A DNA stretch of 64,000 nucleotides from Rubrivivax rivuli (lineage in GTDB: Bacteria > Pseudomonadota > Gammaproteobacteria > Burkholderiales > Burkholderiaceae_C). Positions 8,248-16,699 of the stretch are shown one piece after another. Numbering within the stretch: position 1 is the first letter of the stretch; every line of letters starts with the position of its first letter. The stretch is taken from contig NZ_SACR01000004.1 of assembly GCF_004016505.1 (NCBI RefSeq), forward strand, positions 124,001 to 188,000, read 5' to 3'. The position numbers were made by a program, and so were the translations under genes. The notes below the pieces were generated by a model. It had not been told where the DNA came from, made no database searches, and saw nothing but the letters and a program-made list of their open reading frames with translations.

Positions 8248-9552
8248 ATGAACCTTGCAAGACGCCTGGCCCTGCCTGCCGCCCTGGCCTTGGCAGCCCT
8301 CACCGGCCTGCCCGCGGCGCAGGCCCAGCAACTGAGCCTGAGCTACCTGGGGCAGCAGATCCTGCCCACCGGCTTCGTGCCGGCCGGTGCCGCCGGCAGC
8401 CTGGGAGGCGCCCCGGTCCCGGTCGGCGGCTTGTCTGGGATCGACTTCGATCGCAACACGCAGCGCTACGTGGCCATCAGCGATGACCGCAGCGCCGCGG
8501 GGCCGGCGCGCTTCTACACCCTCTCGCTCGACCTCGGTCTGTTCCAGCGCAGCGCCAACCCCGGTTCGGCCGGGGTCGGGTTCCTGGCGGTCACGGCATT
8601 GCAGCAGCCCGGCGGTGGCAACTTCGGGCTGAACCAGGTGGACCCCGAGGGCCTGCGCCTGAACCCTGCGAACGGCAATCTGTGGTGGAGCAACGAAGGC
8701 CAGCGCGCTGCGGCGGGTTTCCAGAATCCGACAGTGCGCGAGATGACGCCCTCGGGCGCCTACGTGCGCGACCTGCCGGTGCCCGTCCGCTTCCAGCCGT
8801 CGGGCAGCGTGGCCGGCAACCAGGCGGGTGACCGTGGCGTGGCCAACAACCTCGCCTTCGAGAGCCTGAGTTTCAGCACGGACGGGCGCACGCTCTACAC
8901 CGCCACCGAAAACGCGCTCGTGCAGGACGGCCCGGCGGCTGCGGTGGGGCAGCCCTCGGCCTCGCGCATCCTGGCCTTCGACCTGAGCACCGGCACGGCG
9001 ACCGCGGAGTACGTCTACCCGGTCTCGCCGGTGGCGCTGCCACCCGCCGCGCCCGGTCTCTTTGCCACCAACGGCCTGGTGGAACTGCTCGCCCTGGCGC
9101 CTGGTGAGTTCATCGCGGTGGAGCGTTCGTTCGCGGTCGGAGCGGCCACGCCGGGTGTGGGCCCGGCCGGGCAGACCACGGGCAACACCATCCGGCTTTA
9201 CCACGTCGACATCCGCGGCGCCACCGACGTGTCTGCGCTCGAAACCCTCGTCGGCGCCAGCTACGCCGCTGCAACCAAGACCCTGCTGCTGGACATGTCA
9301 GACCTGCGCCACGACGACGGCAGCGTGGTGGCCCTGGACAACATCGAAGGCATCACCTTCGGCCCCGTACTGCCCGATGGCCGCCAGACGCTGGTGCTGG
9401 TCTCCGACAACAACTTCGGCGCGGCCCAGTTCACCCAGTTCGTGGCGCTGGCCATCTCGCCCGTGCCCGAACCGGCCGCGGCCAGCCTGTTCCTGATGGG
9501 TGTGGGCGCGCTGGCTTGCAAGACCCGGCGCAGGGCGCGCACGCAGCGCTGA
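8248..9552 (+). CDS. Esterase-like/phytase-like secreted protein with VPEP-CTERM tail
   Basis: Exported protein of 434 residues. It has a signal peptide (cleavage near AQAQQ), a beta-propeller-like body of the 'esterase-like activity of phytase' family (motifs VGGLSGIDFDRNTQRYVAISDDR, DPEGLRL and NIEGITFGP, read in parts), and a C-terminal sorting signal: VPEPAAASLFLMGVGALA followed by KTRRRAR. The tail is the classical PEP-CTERM layout (Pro-Glu-Pro, hydrophobic helix, basic cluster), so an exosortase should process it. The start has GGAGAG at 8238-8243. The family is linked to phosphoester hydrolysis, but individual members are poorly characterised. PhoX and another VPEP-CTERM gene lie close by. 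Confidence 0.82.
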   Translation: MNLARRLALPAALALAALTGLPAAQAQQLSLSYLGQQILPTGFVPAGAAGSLGGAPVPVGGLSGIDFDRNTQRYVAISDDRSAAGPARFYTLSLDLGLFQRSANPGSAGVGFLAVTALQQPGGGNFGLNQVDPEGLRLNPANGNLWWSNEGQRAAAGFQNPTVREMTPSGAYVRDLPVPVRFQPSGSVAGNQAGDRGVANNLAFESLSFSTDGRTLYTATENALVQDGPAAAVGQPSASRILAFDLSTGTATAEYVYPVSPVALPPAAPGLFATNGLVELLALAPGEFIAVERSFAVGAATPGVGPAGQTTGNTIRLYHVDIRGATDVSALETLVGASYAAATKTLLLDMSDLRHDDGSVVALDNIEGITFGPVLPDGRQTLVLVSDNNFGAAQFTQFVALAISPVPEPAAASLFLMGVGALACKTRRRARTQR

Positions 9553-9605
9553 GACGCCGGCGGGCGCGCACCGGGCCGGCCCCGGCGCCGCGCCCGGGCG
9601 CCCGT

Positions 9606-10184
9606 TCAGGCCAGCTTCTTCGGCCGCCCTGGCTTCAGGGCCTGCAGGCTGTCCAGGGCCGCCAGCAGCTGGCGGTCTTTCAGGGCCGAAAGCACATGCA
9701 GGCCCGCGCGCAGCAACTCGCTCTTCTTGGTCGGGCGCTTCAAGCCCAGGGCCCGGTCTTTCATCGCGTCGATCAGGTCGAAGTCGTGCTGCGGCATCGT
9801 GAAGCTGTCGCGCACGAGCTTCGCCCGCTTGCGCGTGGCCTCGGGCGCTTGCGCGTCGGCCAGGCCTTCGGGCGGCAGCATCGGCTTCGCGGCCTTGGGC
9901 GCGACCTTGCTCTTCGTGGGCTTGGCAGCGGGTGCTGCCTTGGTCTCCGCCTGGCGAGGCGCAGCGTTGCGGGCTGCCTTGGAGGCGGGTTTGGCAGCGG
10001 GCTTGACGGCCGCCTTTGCAGCGGCCTTTGGAGCAGCCTTTGCAGCGGGCTTGGAGCGGCGCGTGCGCGGCGAGGGCGCCGCGGCTGCAGCGGCCGGTGC
10101 GGGTGCCGGAGCCGGTGCCTCTACCTGTGCCGGTGCCTCCACAGCCTTCTCGGTGGCTGCAACCGGGTCGTTCGTGGTAAGCAT
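9606..10184 (-). CDS. Lys/Ala-rich protein with C-terminal RHH-like segment
   Basis: Protein of 192 residues. The first half (about 15-105) is low-complexity, rich in Ala, Lys and Pro (repeats such as KPAAKAAPKAAAK), like histone H1-type bacterial proteins. The second half (about 115-175; KLVRDSFTMPQHDFDLIDAM ... KKSELLRAGLHVLSAL, in parts) has the strand-helix-helix look of a ribbon-helix-helix domain, and the end KPGRPKK resembles an AT-hook core. A DNA-binding, nucleoid-associated role is a reasonable inference. Proteins of this layout are common in Burkholderiales but, to my knowledge, not characterised. The ribosome site GAGGAG six bases before the ATG is the right arm of a long hairpin in the leader, suggesting translational or operator control. 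Confidence 0.7.
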   Translation of the reverse strand: MLTTNDPVAATEKAVEAPAQVEAPAPAPAPAAAAAAPSPRTRRSKPAAKAAPKAAAKAAVKPAAKPASKAARNAAPRQAETKAAPAAKPTKSKVAPKAAKPMLPPEGLADAQAPEATRKRAKLVRDSFTMPQHDFDLIDAMKDRALGLKRPTKKSELLRAGLHVLSALKDRQLLAALDSLQALKPGRPKKLA

Positions 10185-10190
10185 GAGGAT

Positions 10191-10237
10191 CTCCTCGGGA
10201 AATAAGGTAAATCATTTATACCTTAAAACCCGAGGAG
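10191..10237 (-). promoter_or_regulatory. Nested inverted repeat that includes the ribosome site
   Basis: Read on the minus strand, the leader is CTCCTCGGG, 3 bases, TAAGGTA, 9 bases, TACCTTA, 3 bases, CCCGAGGAG, then six bases and the ATG. Both pairs of arms are perfect (9 bp at 10229-10237 with 10191-10199; 7 bp at 10203-10209 with 10219-10225), with a symmetric 3x3 internal gap. The right outer arm contains the Shine-Dalgarno GAGGAG. TATAAAT in the loop could instead be a -10 element, in which case the inner palindrome would be an operator. The two readings depend on where transcription starts. Confidence 0.6.
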
Positions 10238-10264
10238 ACGGGCCGGCTGAATCCGGCCAGCGGC

Positions 10265-12685
10265 TCAGGACATCGGCAGCGCGGGATCGTGGCCGATGAT
10301 GCCGCCGTCGATGCGCGTGATGATCACGGTGGCGGAACGGGGGCGCGCGACAGTGCCACCCGGGCCGTAGCCGGCATTGCCCGGCCAGTTGCTCTCGAAC
10401 GGGCCCGAGGGCGTTGCCGGCGTGATGGCCACCGAGGGAGGCACTGCGCCTGCGCGGCCGGTGTTCTCGCCCGGGTGCTGCACGTTGATGAACAGCGCAC
10501 GGCCGTCTGGCGTTTCCGTCAGGCCCGTGATCTCGGCGCCCATGGGCCCGACGAAGAGCCGCTTGAGCGTGAGCTCGCTCATCTTCCGGCCCGCGTAGGT
10601 GCGCTGCACCACGTCGGCACCCAGGGCCCTCACAGCCGGGTCGGGCGCGCCCGCGGCCTTGTTGACGACGTCCACCGCACCGCCGTCGCCGAGCCGGCCC
10701 GGCAGCGCCGCCAGCAGCATGGCGTTGCTGCGGTCGGTCATGGTGTTGTCGTCCGACTGGATGTACAGGATGCCCGTGGTGGGGCTGAACCAGCAGCCGT
10801 CGGGCTTGGAGATCTCGTTGGCCGCCGTCAGCCCGGAGAGGTTCACGTTGGCCTGGTAGTTCACGTCGTCCTGCCCTGCGTCGGCCTGCGCCTGGGCACC
10901 GAAGAGAAAGATGTCCCAGCGGAAGCTCATCGCGCCCGGGTCGTCGCGGTCTTCGCGGATGCGCACGATGTGCCCGTTGACGTTGCCGCGTTGGGCCGAC
11001 GAGGCTGCGCCCTGCGAGGTGGCACCCTTGGTGTCGAACCAGTAGCGCGGGTTGGCGGCATCCAGGCCGGGGTTGGGCACGCTGTTGCCCGAGAAGCCGA
11101 CGTTGCCGCGGTCGGGGTTCTCCGTCATCGTGATGTAGATCTCGCCGTTGAAGGGGTTCACGGCCGTCCACTCGGGGCGGTCCATGCGCGTGGCGCCCAC
11201 GGCGCTGCCGGCCAGGCGGGTGTTCACGCAGATGTCGGCGAGGTCTTCGAAGCGATAGCCCTCCGGGAAACGCGCGCTCGGGGCTAGGCCCGCGGCGATC
11301 TTCGGGTTGCTCATCGCCAGCGCTTCCCAGCGGCCCGTGCCGTCGGCGTTGAAGACTGCTGCGTAGATGGTGCCGCGGTCGAGGTACTTGTCGCCCGTGG
11401 CCAGCCCGCCGCGCTGGGCATCGCTGGGGTTCCAGCGCTCCGTGGTCACGTACTTGTAGACGTACTCGTTGCGCGAGTCGCAGCCGATGTAGAAGGCCAG
11501 CGGGCGGCCCGGCTTGGGCACGGAACACCACGCGCCTTCGGTGGCGCGGCGGCCCATGGCGGTGCGCTTCTTCGGGCGCGACAGCGGCGCATACGGGTCG
11601 ATCTCGACCACGTAGCCGAAGGTGTTGGGTTCGTTGCGGTAGTCGTCGCTGGCGGTCGGCCCGGTGACGCTGCAGTTCCAGCGCTCGAACTCGCTGGCGG
11701 GGTACTGGTTGGCGCTGACGCGGTCCCAGCGGCGGTACGAGAAACCACCGGCCCCCGAGGTGATGCCGTTGCGGCGCAACTGCGCGTTCTCACGCTCTGT
11801 GCGCAGCGCGTCGTCGCCGGCGTTGCGGAAGAAGTAGCTGGCCCAGTTCTCCTCGCAGGTCAGGTATGTGCCCCAGGGCGTGACGCCATGACCGCAGTTG
11901 TTCAGCGTGCCGCGCGCCTGCTGGCCGCTGGGCGAAAACTTCGTGCGCACATAGGCGGTGCCCAGCACGGGCCCGCTCAGGTCGACGGTGGTGCGTGCAG
12001 TGATGCGCCGGTTGTAGCGCGAGGGCTTGTGGGTCCTGAGCGCCCCAGCCTGGCGCCGCATCTCGACGACGGAGACACCGTGGGCGTCGATCTCCTTGAT
12101 CACCTCTTCCTCGGGCCGGTTCGGCGAGTTGGCGGCGAGATTGGTGCCGCCCGTGGCGTGCAGGAACTGCGCGGTGCCGGAGATGTTCTCGTGGTTCACG
12201 CACAGCAGGCCGCGCGTGCTGTTGCGGTCGTCGCGCAGGTCGGCGCGCGTGTGCAGGCCGAACCAGTTCATGCCGTCGTGGTGGTCGCCGGCACGCAGGT
12301 CGTAACGGCTCTCGCTGCCATCGCCGCTGTACTCGGGAATGCTCGCGTCCAGGGCGTCACCAGTGGCGTAGACCACCGTGGCCCGGTAGCCGGCGGGCAC
12401 GTGCACGGCGTCGTCGCGGAAGCGCTCCACGGCCTGGAAGTCGAGCGAGCGTGCAGGGGTGGCGCCCGGCGGCAGGCTGCGGATCGAGGCCTCGGCGGTG
12501 TCAGTGCCCAACAGCCCGGCAGCGCCGAAGCCGGCCATGGCCATGGCCGACACGCCGCCGGTCAGCACGTCGCGGCGGTTCAGACGGTCGGCGACGAGGT
12601 CGCGCAGGTGGGGCGCGTCGCTGGGGTTCTTGTCGATGTCGTCCGGCTCGATCGTCAGCGGCTGGGGCAGGTGAGGTGCGTTCAT
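10265..12685 (-). CDS. phoX: PhoX-family alkaline phosphatase, Tat-exported
   Basis: Calcium/iron-dependent periplasmic or secreted phosphatase of 806 residues that releases phosphate from phosphoesters. The N terminus carries a twin-arginine signal (LNRRDVLTGG, then a hydrophobic stretch ending near LLGTDTAEA) preceded by some 35 residues, as usual in PhoX. The body has family landmarks: NHENISGTAQ, GHGVTPWGTYLTCEENW, the GYVVEIDPYAP strand and WFSPTTGILYIQSD towards the end. The length fits the PhoX group. The gene lies 74 bases downstream of a VPEP-CTERM gene on the same strand, possibly one transcript. I saw no convincing Pho box. The stop is 80 bases before the Lys/Ala-rich gene and its hairpin leader. 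Confidence 0.9.
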   Translation of the reverse strand: MNAPHLPQPLTIEPDDIDKNPSDAPHLRDLVADRLNRRDVLTGGVSAMAMAGFGAAGLLGTDTAEASIRSLPPGATPARSLDFQAVERFRDDAVHVPAGYRATVVYATGDALDASIPEYSGDGSESRYDLRAGDHHDGMNWFGLHTRADLRDDRNSTRGLLCVNHENISGTAQFLHATGGTNLAANSPNRPEEEVIKEIDAHGVSVVEMRRQAGALRTHKPSRYNRRITARTTVDLSGPVLGTAYVRTKFSPSGQQARGTLNNCGHGVTPWGTYLTCEENWASYFFRNAGDDALRTERENAQLRRNGITSGAGGFSYRRWDRVSANQYPASEFERWNCSVTGPTASDDYRNEPNTFGYVVEIDPYAPLSRPKKRTAMGRRATEGAWCSVPKPGRPLAFYIGCDSRNEYVYKYVTTERWNPSDAQRGGLATGDKYLDRGTIYAAVFNADGTGRWEALAMSNPKIAAGLAPSARFPEGYRFEDLADICVNTRLAGSAVGATRMDRPEWTAVNPFNGEIYITMTENPDRGNVGFSGNSVPNPGLDAANPRYWFDTKGATSQGAASSAQRGNVNGHIVRIREDRDDPGAMSFRWDIFLFGAQAQADAGQDDVNYQANVNLSGLTAANEISKPDGCWFSPTTGILYIQSDDNTMTDRSNAMLLAALPGRLGDGGAVDVVNKAAGAPDPAVRALGADVVQRTYAGRKMSELTLKRLFVGPMGAEITGLTETPDGRALFINVQHPGENTGRAGAVPPSVAITPATPSGPFESNWPGNAGYGPGGTVARPRSATVIITRIDGGIIGHDPALPMS

Positions 12686-12759
12686 TGGAGGGTGTCCCGT
12701 GGTGGGCCGCGCAGGCTTGGGCTGCGCAGGCCGCGTGGTGTGGTGAAGGGTGGAGGGGT

Positions 12760-13563
12760 TCAGGCGCGACGGCGGGCCACGAAGCCCACCACCAGCACGC
12801 CGGCCAGCAAGAGGGCATAGGTGCCGGGCTCGGGCACGGCACTCACGGCGTAGATGCCGACGGCGCTGTCGAGGTAGCCCGTGTAGACCGTGTTGCTGTC
12901 ATTGATGACGGTGACGCTCAGCAAGGCTGTTTCGCCGAAGCTGTAGGCCCCAGGCGTGTAGGCCGCCGTGGCATTGCCTATCTCGCGGCTGTCGCTCATG
13001 CCTCCTGCCGAGAGCAGGCCTGTCGCATAGCCGAAGAGTTCGGTCGTGAGGTAGGAGTCGGGCAAGCCGGGCTGGTTGCCGCTGACGCCCAGGTTCAGAG
13101 CGCCGAGGAAGGTGACGGAGCTGCCGGGCTGCAAGCTGAAGAAGGAGCGTGCGGAGGCGCCGGCGGCGGTGTAGCCCGCCACGGGCGCCAGGCCCGACGC
13201 TTGCAACGCGGCGGCCTGGTTGCCGGCCTGGGCCATCACCGAGGCGCTGCTGAAGGTGCTGCCGCTGAAGCTCAGGGCCTGGCTGGCTGGCACGGCCACG
13301 CCGGTCTCGGTCATGCCGGCCTCGCTGAGCGTGGCGAACTGGGGCACGAAGCCGCCGACGCCGTCGGCCACCCAGGCCACGAAGCCGGCCGCCGAGGCCT
13401 CGCTGACGCTGCTGGAGGGCAAGAGCGGGTCGGCCAGCCAACTGAAGCCGCTGCCGGCGAGCACCGAAAACGACAAGGACGCGGTGGCAGCGCTCTGCGC
13501 ATGCACTGGCGACATCGCTGCCAGCAGCAAGGGCGCAGCGCACAGGAATGGGTAGGGTTTCAA
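12760..13563 (-). CDS. Secreted VPEP-CTERM protein
   Basis: Exported protein of 267 residues. The start is TTG 13563, chosen because AGGAG lies six bases upstream and a clean signal peptide follows (LKPYPFLCAAPLLLAAMSPVHAQS). The mature part is rich in Ser, Ala and Gly without a catalytic motif I recognise. The tail is VPEPGTYALLLAGVLVVGFV followed by ARRRA, a standard PEP-CTERM sorting signal, so an exosortase should cut it and attach or release it at the surface. It precedes phoX by 74 bases on the same strand. Many PEP-CTERM proteins are structural parts of the extracellular matrix; the role of this one is unknown. Confidence 0.8.
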   Translation of the reverse strand: MKPYPFLCAAPLLLAAMSPVHAQSAATASLSFSVLAGSGFSWLADPLLPSSSVSEASAAGFVAWVADGVGGFVPQFATLSEAGMTETGVAVPASQALSFSGSTFSSASVMAQAGNQAAALQASGLAPVAGYTAAGASARSFFSLQPGSSVTFLGALNLGVSGNQPGLPDSYLTTELFGYATGLLSAGGMSDSREIGNATAAYTPGAYSFGETALLSVTVINDSNTVYTGYLDSAVGIYAVSAVPEPGTYALLLAGVLVVGFVARRRA

Positions 13564-13772
13564 GCTCGGCTCCTGGGGTCGTGAGGGTGGACGTCGAGCC
13601 GCCCGCAGCGGGACATGGCGGGCGCGCACGCGCCCGGGCTCTGTGCCTCGCATGCTTGTGCAGCGCAGTGACTGCGGCGTGTCGGGCCCGCAGGGCCGAG
13701 CGGCTCATGCGGCGGCAAGCCCCACGCCGGCTGGGGAACCGGATCAGGCCGCCAGGCGCGTGGCCTGGGCGC

Positions 13773-15590
13773 TCAGAGCGGCATGGGCTGACGTGCCTCG
13801 GCCGCGCCGGCCTCCACGTACACCGCCAGCCCGCTCAGCTTGGCCCTTTGCTTGGCCAGGGCAGCGGCGTTGGCGACTTCCGACGCCTTCTGCAACCCGG
13901 TGCCGCGCCTGATGGGCACGGCGCCCATGTAGAGGCTGATGAAGCCGAAGAATCGGTGGGTGCCGTGCCGGTCTTCGGCTTCGATGCCGCCGCGGCCGCG
14001 GGCCTCGTCGTCGTAGAGCAGGCGCACGGCTTCGTCAAACTCGTCGACGATGCTTTCGCAGCGCGTCTCCCAGTCGTGGCTCTGGAACAGCATGACGAAG
14101 TCGTCACCCCCCACGTGCCCGACGAAGTCGCGCCGCGGGTCGCAGTGGCTCTGTATCTTCATCGACAGCAGCTTGATCGCCTCGTCGCCGCGCCAGTAGC
14201 CGTAGTAGTCGTTGAAGGGCTTGAAGTTGGCCAGGTCGGCGTAGCAGGCCACGAACTCGGCCCCGGCGGCGCAGAGGCGGTCGATGTGTTCGCTGATCGG
14301 GATGTTGCCGGGCAGCAGCGTCAGCGGGTTGGCATGGCGTGCGGCCTCCAGGCGGCTCTCCGTGACCTGGCGGACCAGTTGGTGGCCGGTGCCCAGGCCC
14401 TCGTACACGCCGTTCTGCACGTAGATGAAGCCCTCGGTGAGGTAACGCTGGTCGGGGCTCATCAGCACGCCCACCAGGGCATCGAAGTCGGCTTCGATGT
14501 CGACCACCGTGGGCCGGAGGTTGGCAAAGGTCAGGCTGGGCTTGCGGCCGTAGATTTCCTTGAAGAAAGGCTTGGCATGGCGGTCCAGGAAGTCCTGCCG
14601 CCCCAGCAGGCCCAGGGGGCGGCCCGCTTCGTCGACGAAGGCTGCGGCATGCCAGGCGGGGTTGGCATCGAAGAGGCGCGCCAGTTCGTCGCAGGTGGTC
14701 TGCGCTGCAATGCCCTGCGCGCGCAGCACGTGCACCTGGGTGACCCGGCCTGGCGAAGCGGCCACGCGCAGCGAAGGCAACACGGCCACGCGGCTGCTGC
14801 CCACCACCGCCAGGGCGGGGGCATCCACGGCATCGGCGGGTTGGCGGGCCGGCCGGCCCAGGAAGTAGCCCTGACCGAAGCTCAGGCCCAGGTCGCGCAG
14901 CACGCGCAGGTCGTCGGCCGTCTCGATGCCCTCGGCCACCAGCGCAGAGCCGAAGGTCTCGGCGATGTGCAGCAGGGCCTGCAGGGTCTTCAGGCGCTGC
15001 GCGTGGCGCGCGATGTCGGCGGTGAAGTACTTGTCGATCTTCACGTAGTCGGGTGCCAGCTCTGACCACAGGCGCAGGCTAGAGCGCCCGTCGCCGAAGT
15101 CGTCGAGCGCGAAGCGCGCGCCCGTGGCGTGCACCTGTTCGGCCACGCGTGCCAGCCGCGGGATGTCGCTGACGTGCTCGTGTTCTGTGATTTCGAAGAC
15201 CAGGCGGTCTGGATCGATGCCGTGATGCAGCAAGGCCGCGCGAAGTTCGGCGGCGTCCTTGCCGTCGAAGCAGCGCACAAGGGCCGAGGCGCTGATGTTC
15301 ACGAAGAGGCGGCCCGCACGTTGCATCTGCGACCACTGCCGCAGGGCCAGCGCAACGCAGGCCACTTCGAAGTCCTGCACCAGGCCTTCCCGGCGCGCGG
15401 CGGAGAACAGCGCATCGGGCGCCTGCAGCGGCATGCCCTGCGGCCCGCGCACCAGAGCCTCGTGCGCGTGGATGGACCCGCCGGTGAGCGAAACGATGGG
15501 CTGGTACGCCATCGACAGCGCGCCTTCAGTGAGCAGGCGCGAGAGCGGGCCGCTGCGGTCGCCAATGTTGTAAGCCAGGAGATCGGTCAT
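13773..15590 (-). CDS. EAL-CBS-GGDEF cyclic-di-GMP turnover protein
   Basis: Cytoplasmic protein of 605 residues with an N-terminal EAL phosphodiesterase domain (about 13-245), a CBS-pair region (about 280-405) and a C-terminal GGDEF domain (about 425-590). The EAL residues look intact: EALVRG, VNIS, EITEHE, DDFGDGRSSL, KIDKYF, AEGIE and QGYFLGRP. The GGDEF signature is VGGDDF, a common active variant. There is no membrane segment or receiver, so signals probably enter through the CBS part, which often binds adenine nucleotides. Which activity dominates cannot be told. It lies between the phosphatase genes and the polysaccharide region, and cyclic-di-GMP control of matrix production would be consistent. 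TTGACA at 15708-15703 on its strand is a possible -35, without a good -10. Confidence 0.9.
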   Translation of the reverse strand: MTDLLAYNIGDRSGPLSRLLTEGALSMAYQPIVSLTGGSIHAHEALVRGPQGMPLQAPDALFSAARREGLVQDFEVACVALALRQWSQMQRAGRLFVNISASALVRCFDGKDAAELRAALLHHGIDPDRLVFEITEHEHVSDIPRLARVAEQVHATGARFALDDFGDGRSSLRLWSELAPDYVKIDKYFTADIARHAQRLKTLQALLHIAETFGSALVAEGIETADDLRVLRDLGLSFGQGYFLGRPARQPADAVDAPALAVVGSSRVAVLPSLRVAASPGRVTQVHVLRAQGIAAQTTCDELARLFDANPAWHAAAFVDEAGRPLGLLGRQDFLDRHAKPFFKEIYGRKPSLTFANLRPTVVDIEADFDALVGVLMSPDQRYLTEGFIYVQNGVYEGLGTGHQLVRQVTESRLEAARHANPLTLLPGNIPISEHIDRLCAAGAEFVACYADLANFKPFNDYYGYWRGDEAIKLLSMKIQSHCDPRRDFVGHVGGDDFVMLFQSHDWETRCESIVDEFDEAVRLLYDDEARGRGGIEAEDRHGTHRFFGFISLYMGAVPIRRGTGLQKASEVANAAALAKQRAKLSGLAVYVEAGAAEARQPMPL

Positions 15591-15800
15591 GGGCTGCAGC
15601 CGTGGGTCTTCGGATGGGCAGGCGCGCTGTGGGCGAACCCACTGTAGGCGGGTTGATGGGCTGGGTATCGGCCTTGCCTGAGATGGGCTTCAGGGAAATT
15701 TTTGTCAAGACGCCGCCAGCTTTTCATCAATCCGTCATCAGCGAAAACACGCCCGTCCTTCCATCCCGGGCGCGCCGGATGCGGTGGTGTGGGGGTTCTA

Positions 15801-15825
15801 GACCTAAGTAGCTACGGAAGGCCTG
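15801..15825 (+). promoter_or_regulatory. Candidate site: GACCTAAG-TAG-CTACGGAAGGC
   Basis: GACCTAAG (15801-15808) and CTACGGAAGGC (15812-15822) lie 60-80 bases upstream of the small RHH/VPLPA-CTERM operon. Both words recur in the same order upstream of the other VPLPA-CTERM gene (GACCTAAG at 40071-40078, CTACGGAAGGC at 40146-40156), there 67 bases apart. The junction holds the perfect palindrome GTAGCTAC. Regulatory meaning is inference. Confidence 0.35.
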
Positions 15826-15883
15826 CACGGCGTTCACGAGACGGCGCTTCAATGGCACCAGAACATCAACCATGGAGTGAGGT

Positions 15884-16129
15884 TTGAACGACGACCTGTT
15901 CATCAAGCGCATGCCCTTGGTCATCAAGGAGCTCATCGCTCGCGAGGCGGCACTGAACCATCGCTCGGTCAACCAGGAGGCCATCGCCTTGCTGGAAGAG
16001 GCGCTGCTCCACCGCATGGAGACCCAGAGCCCGCAGCGCCGCAATGTCCTGGCCACATTGAGTGGCTATGCGGCCCAGGCTTCGGCGCTGGCGGCCGCAC
16101 CGCCGCTGGTGCCCAGCAGCAACGGCTGA
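15884..16129 (+). CDS. Small ribbon-helix-helix (Arc-like) protein
   Basis: Protein of 81 residues from TTG 15884, with GGAG at 15874-15877 upstream. The beginning (DDLFIKRMPLVIKELIAREAALNHRSVNQEAIALLEEAL, read in parts) fits an Arc/MetJ-type ribbon-helix-helix domain: a short basic strand, then two helices with the NHRSVNQEAI turn. The C-terminal third is Ala-rich and probably flexible. It heads a plus-strand run with a VPLPA-CTERM protein gene 27 bases downstream, so it may regulate that operon. Such small proteins can also be antitoxins, but no toxin gene is adjacent. Confidence 0.72.
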   Translation: MNDDLFIKRMPLVIKELIAREAALNHRSVNQEAIALLEEALLHRMETQSPQRRNVLATLSGYAAQASALAAAPPLVPSSNG

Positions 16130-16156
16130 CGCCCCCTACCGAAAAGGCTTCTCCTC

Positions 16157-16699
16157 ATGAACCCGATCCCCACCTCCTTGCTGGGCGCTGCCGCGTCCTG
16201 CGCTGCGCTGTGCCTGCTGCCGGGCGCTGCACTGGCGGCGCTGTCGACGACCCCGCTGGCGCCCTTCGCGCTCGAATCGGCGTCCGGGCCCTCCACGTCC
16301 GCCAGCAACCGTCTGAACGCAGCCCTGGCCGTGCTGGACGAAGCACAGACCTCCGCCGGCGAGCGCGCCTACCGTCTGGCTGTGACGCCCACCCCGGTCA
16401 CTGCGCGCCTGGATGCCACGGCCCTGGCGATCGGCTCGCGCACGCGGCCCACGGCCTCCACGCTGAGCCTCTGGGCCTTCATCACCACGGTGCGGGCGCA
16501 GCAAAGCGGCGAGCGCTTCGTCATCCTCGAAGCCAACACTTCGCTGCTGCAACTGGCCGAAGGGCCGGTGGCCCCGGTGCCGCTGCCAGCTGCCGCCTGG
16601 CTGATGCTGGCGGGCCTGATGGGGTTGGCCGGCAGCGCCGGCCTGCGCCTCAGGCGCCCGCTGACGCCAGCGCTGGCCCCGGCAGGAGTGGCAGCGTGA
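16157..16699 (+). CDS. Small secreted VPLPA-CTERM protein
   Basis: Exported protein of 180 residues with a signal peptide (MNPIPTSLLGAAASCAALCL, cleavage near ALAAL). The tail VPLPAAAWLMLAGLMGLAG followed by LRLRRP is a VPLPA-type exosortase signal, the class recognised by XrtD, whose gene is in this window at 33645. The chain continues about 14 residues beyond the basic cluster, longer than usual for such tails. The mature part (about 30-135) has no motif I recognise. The stop overlaps the next start (GTGA), so the lipoprotein downstream is translationally coupled. Confidence 0.78.
   Translation: MNPIPTSLLGAAASCAALCLLPGAALAALSTTPLAPFALESASGPSTSASNRLNAALAVLDEAQTSAGERAYRLAVTPTPVTARLDATALAIGSRTRPTASTLSLWAFITTVRAQQSGERFVILEANTSLLQLAEGPVAPVPLPAAAWLMLAGLMGLAGSAGLRLRRPLTPALAPAGVAA

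Noticed and set aside
13564..13772. Pho box or promoter for the VPEP-CTERM/phoX unit
   Set aside because: No CTGTCAT-type direct repeats or good -35/-10 pair could be found in the 209-base region on the minus strand.
15702..15730. Plus-strand promoter TTGTCA-N17-CATCAA before the RHH gene
   Set aside because: Only three of six -10 positions match, and the same bases form a minus-strand TTGACA; the evidence is too weak to list as a promoter.
15884..16129. Antitoxin of a toxin-antitoxin pair
   Set aside because: The RHH-like fold would fit, but the neighbouring genes encode a secreted VPLPA-CTERM protein and an EAL-GGDEF protein; no toxin-like gene is adjacent.
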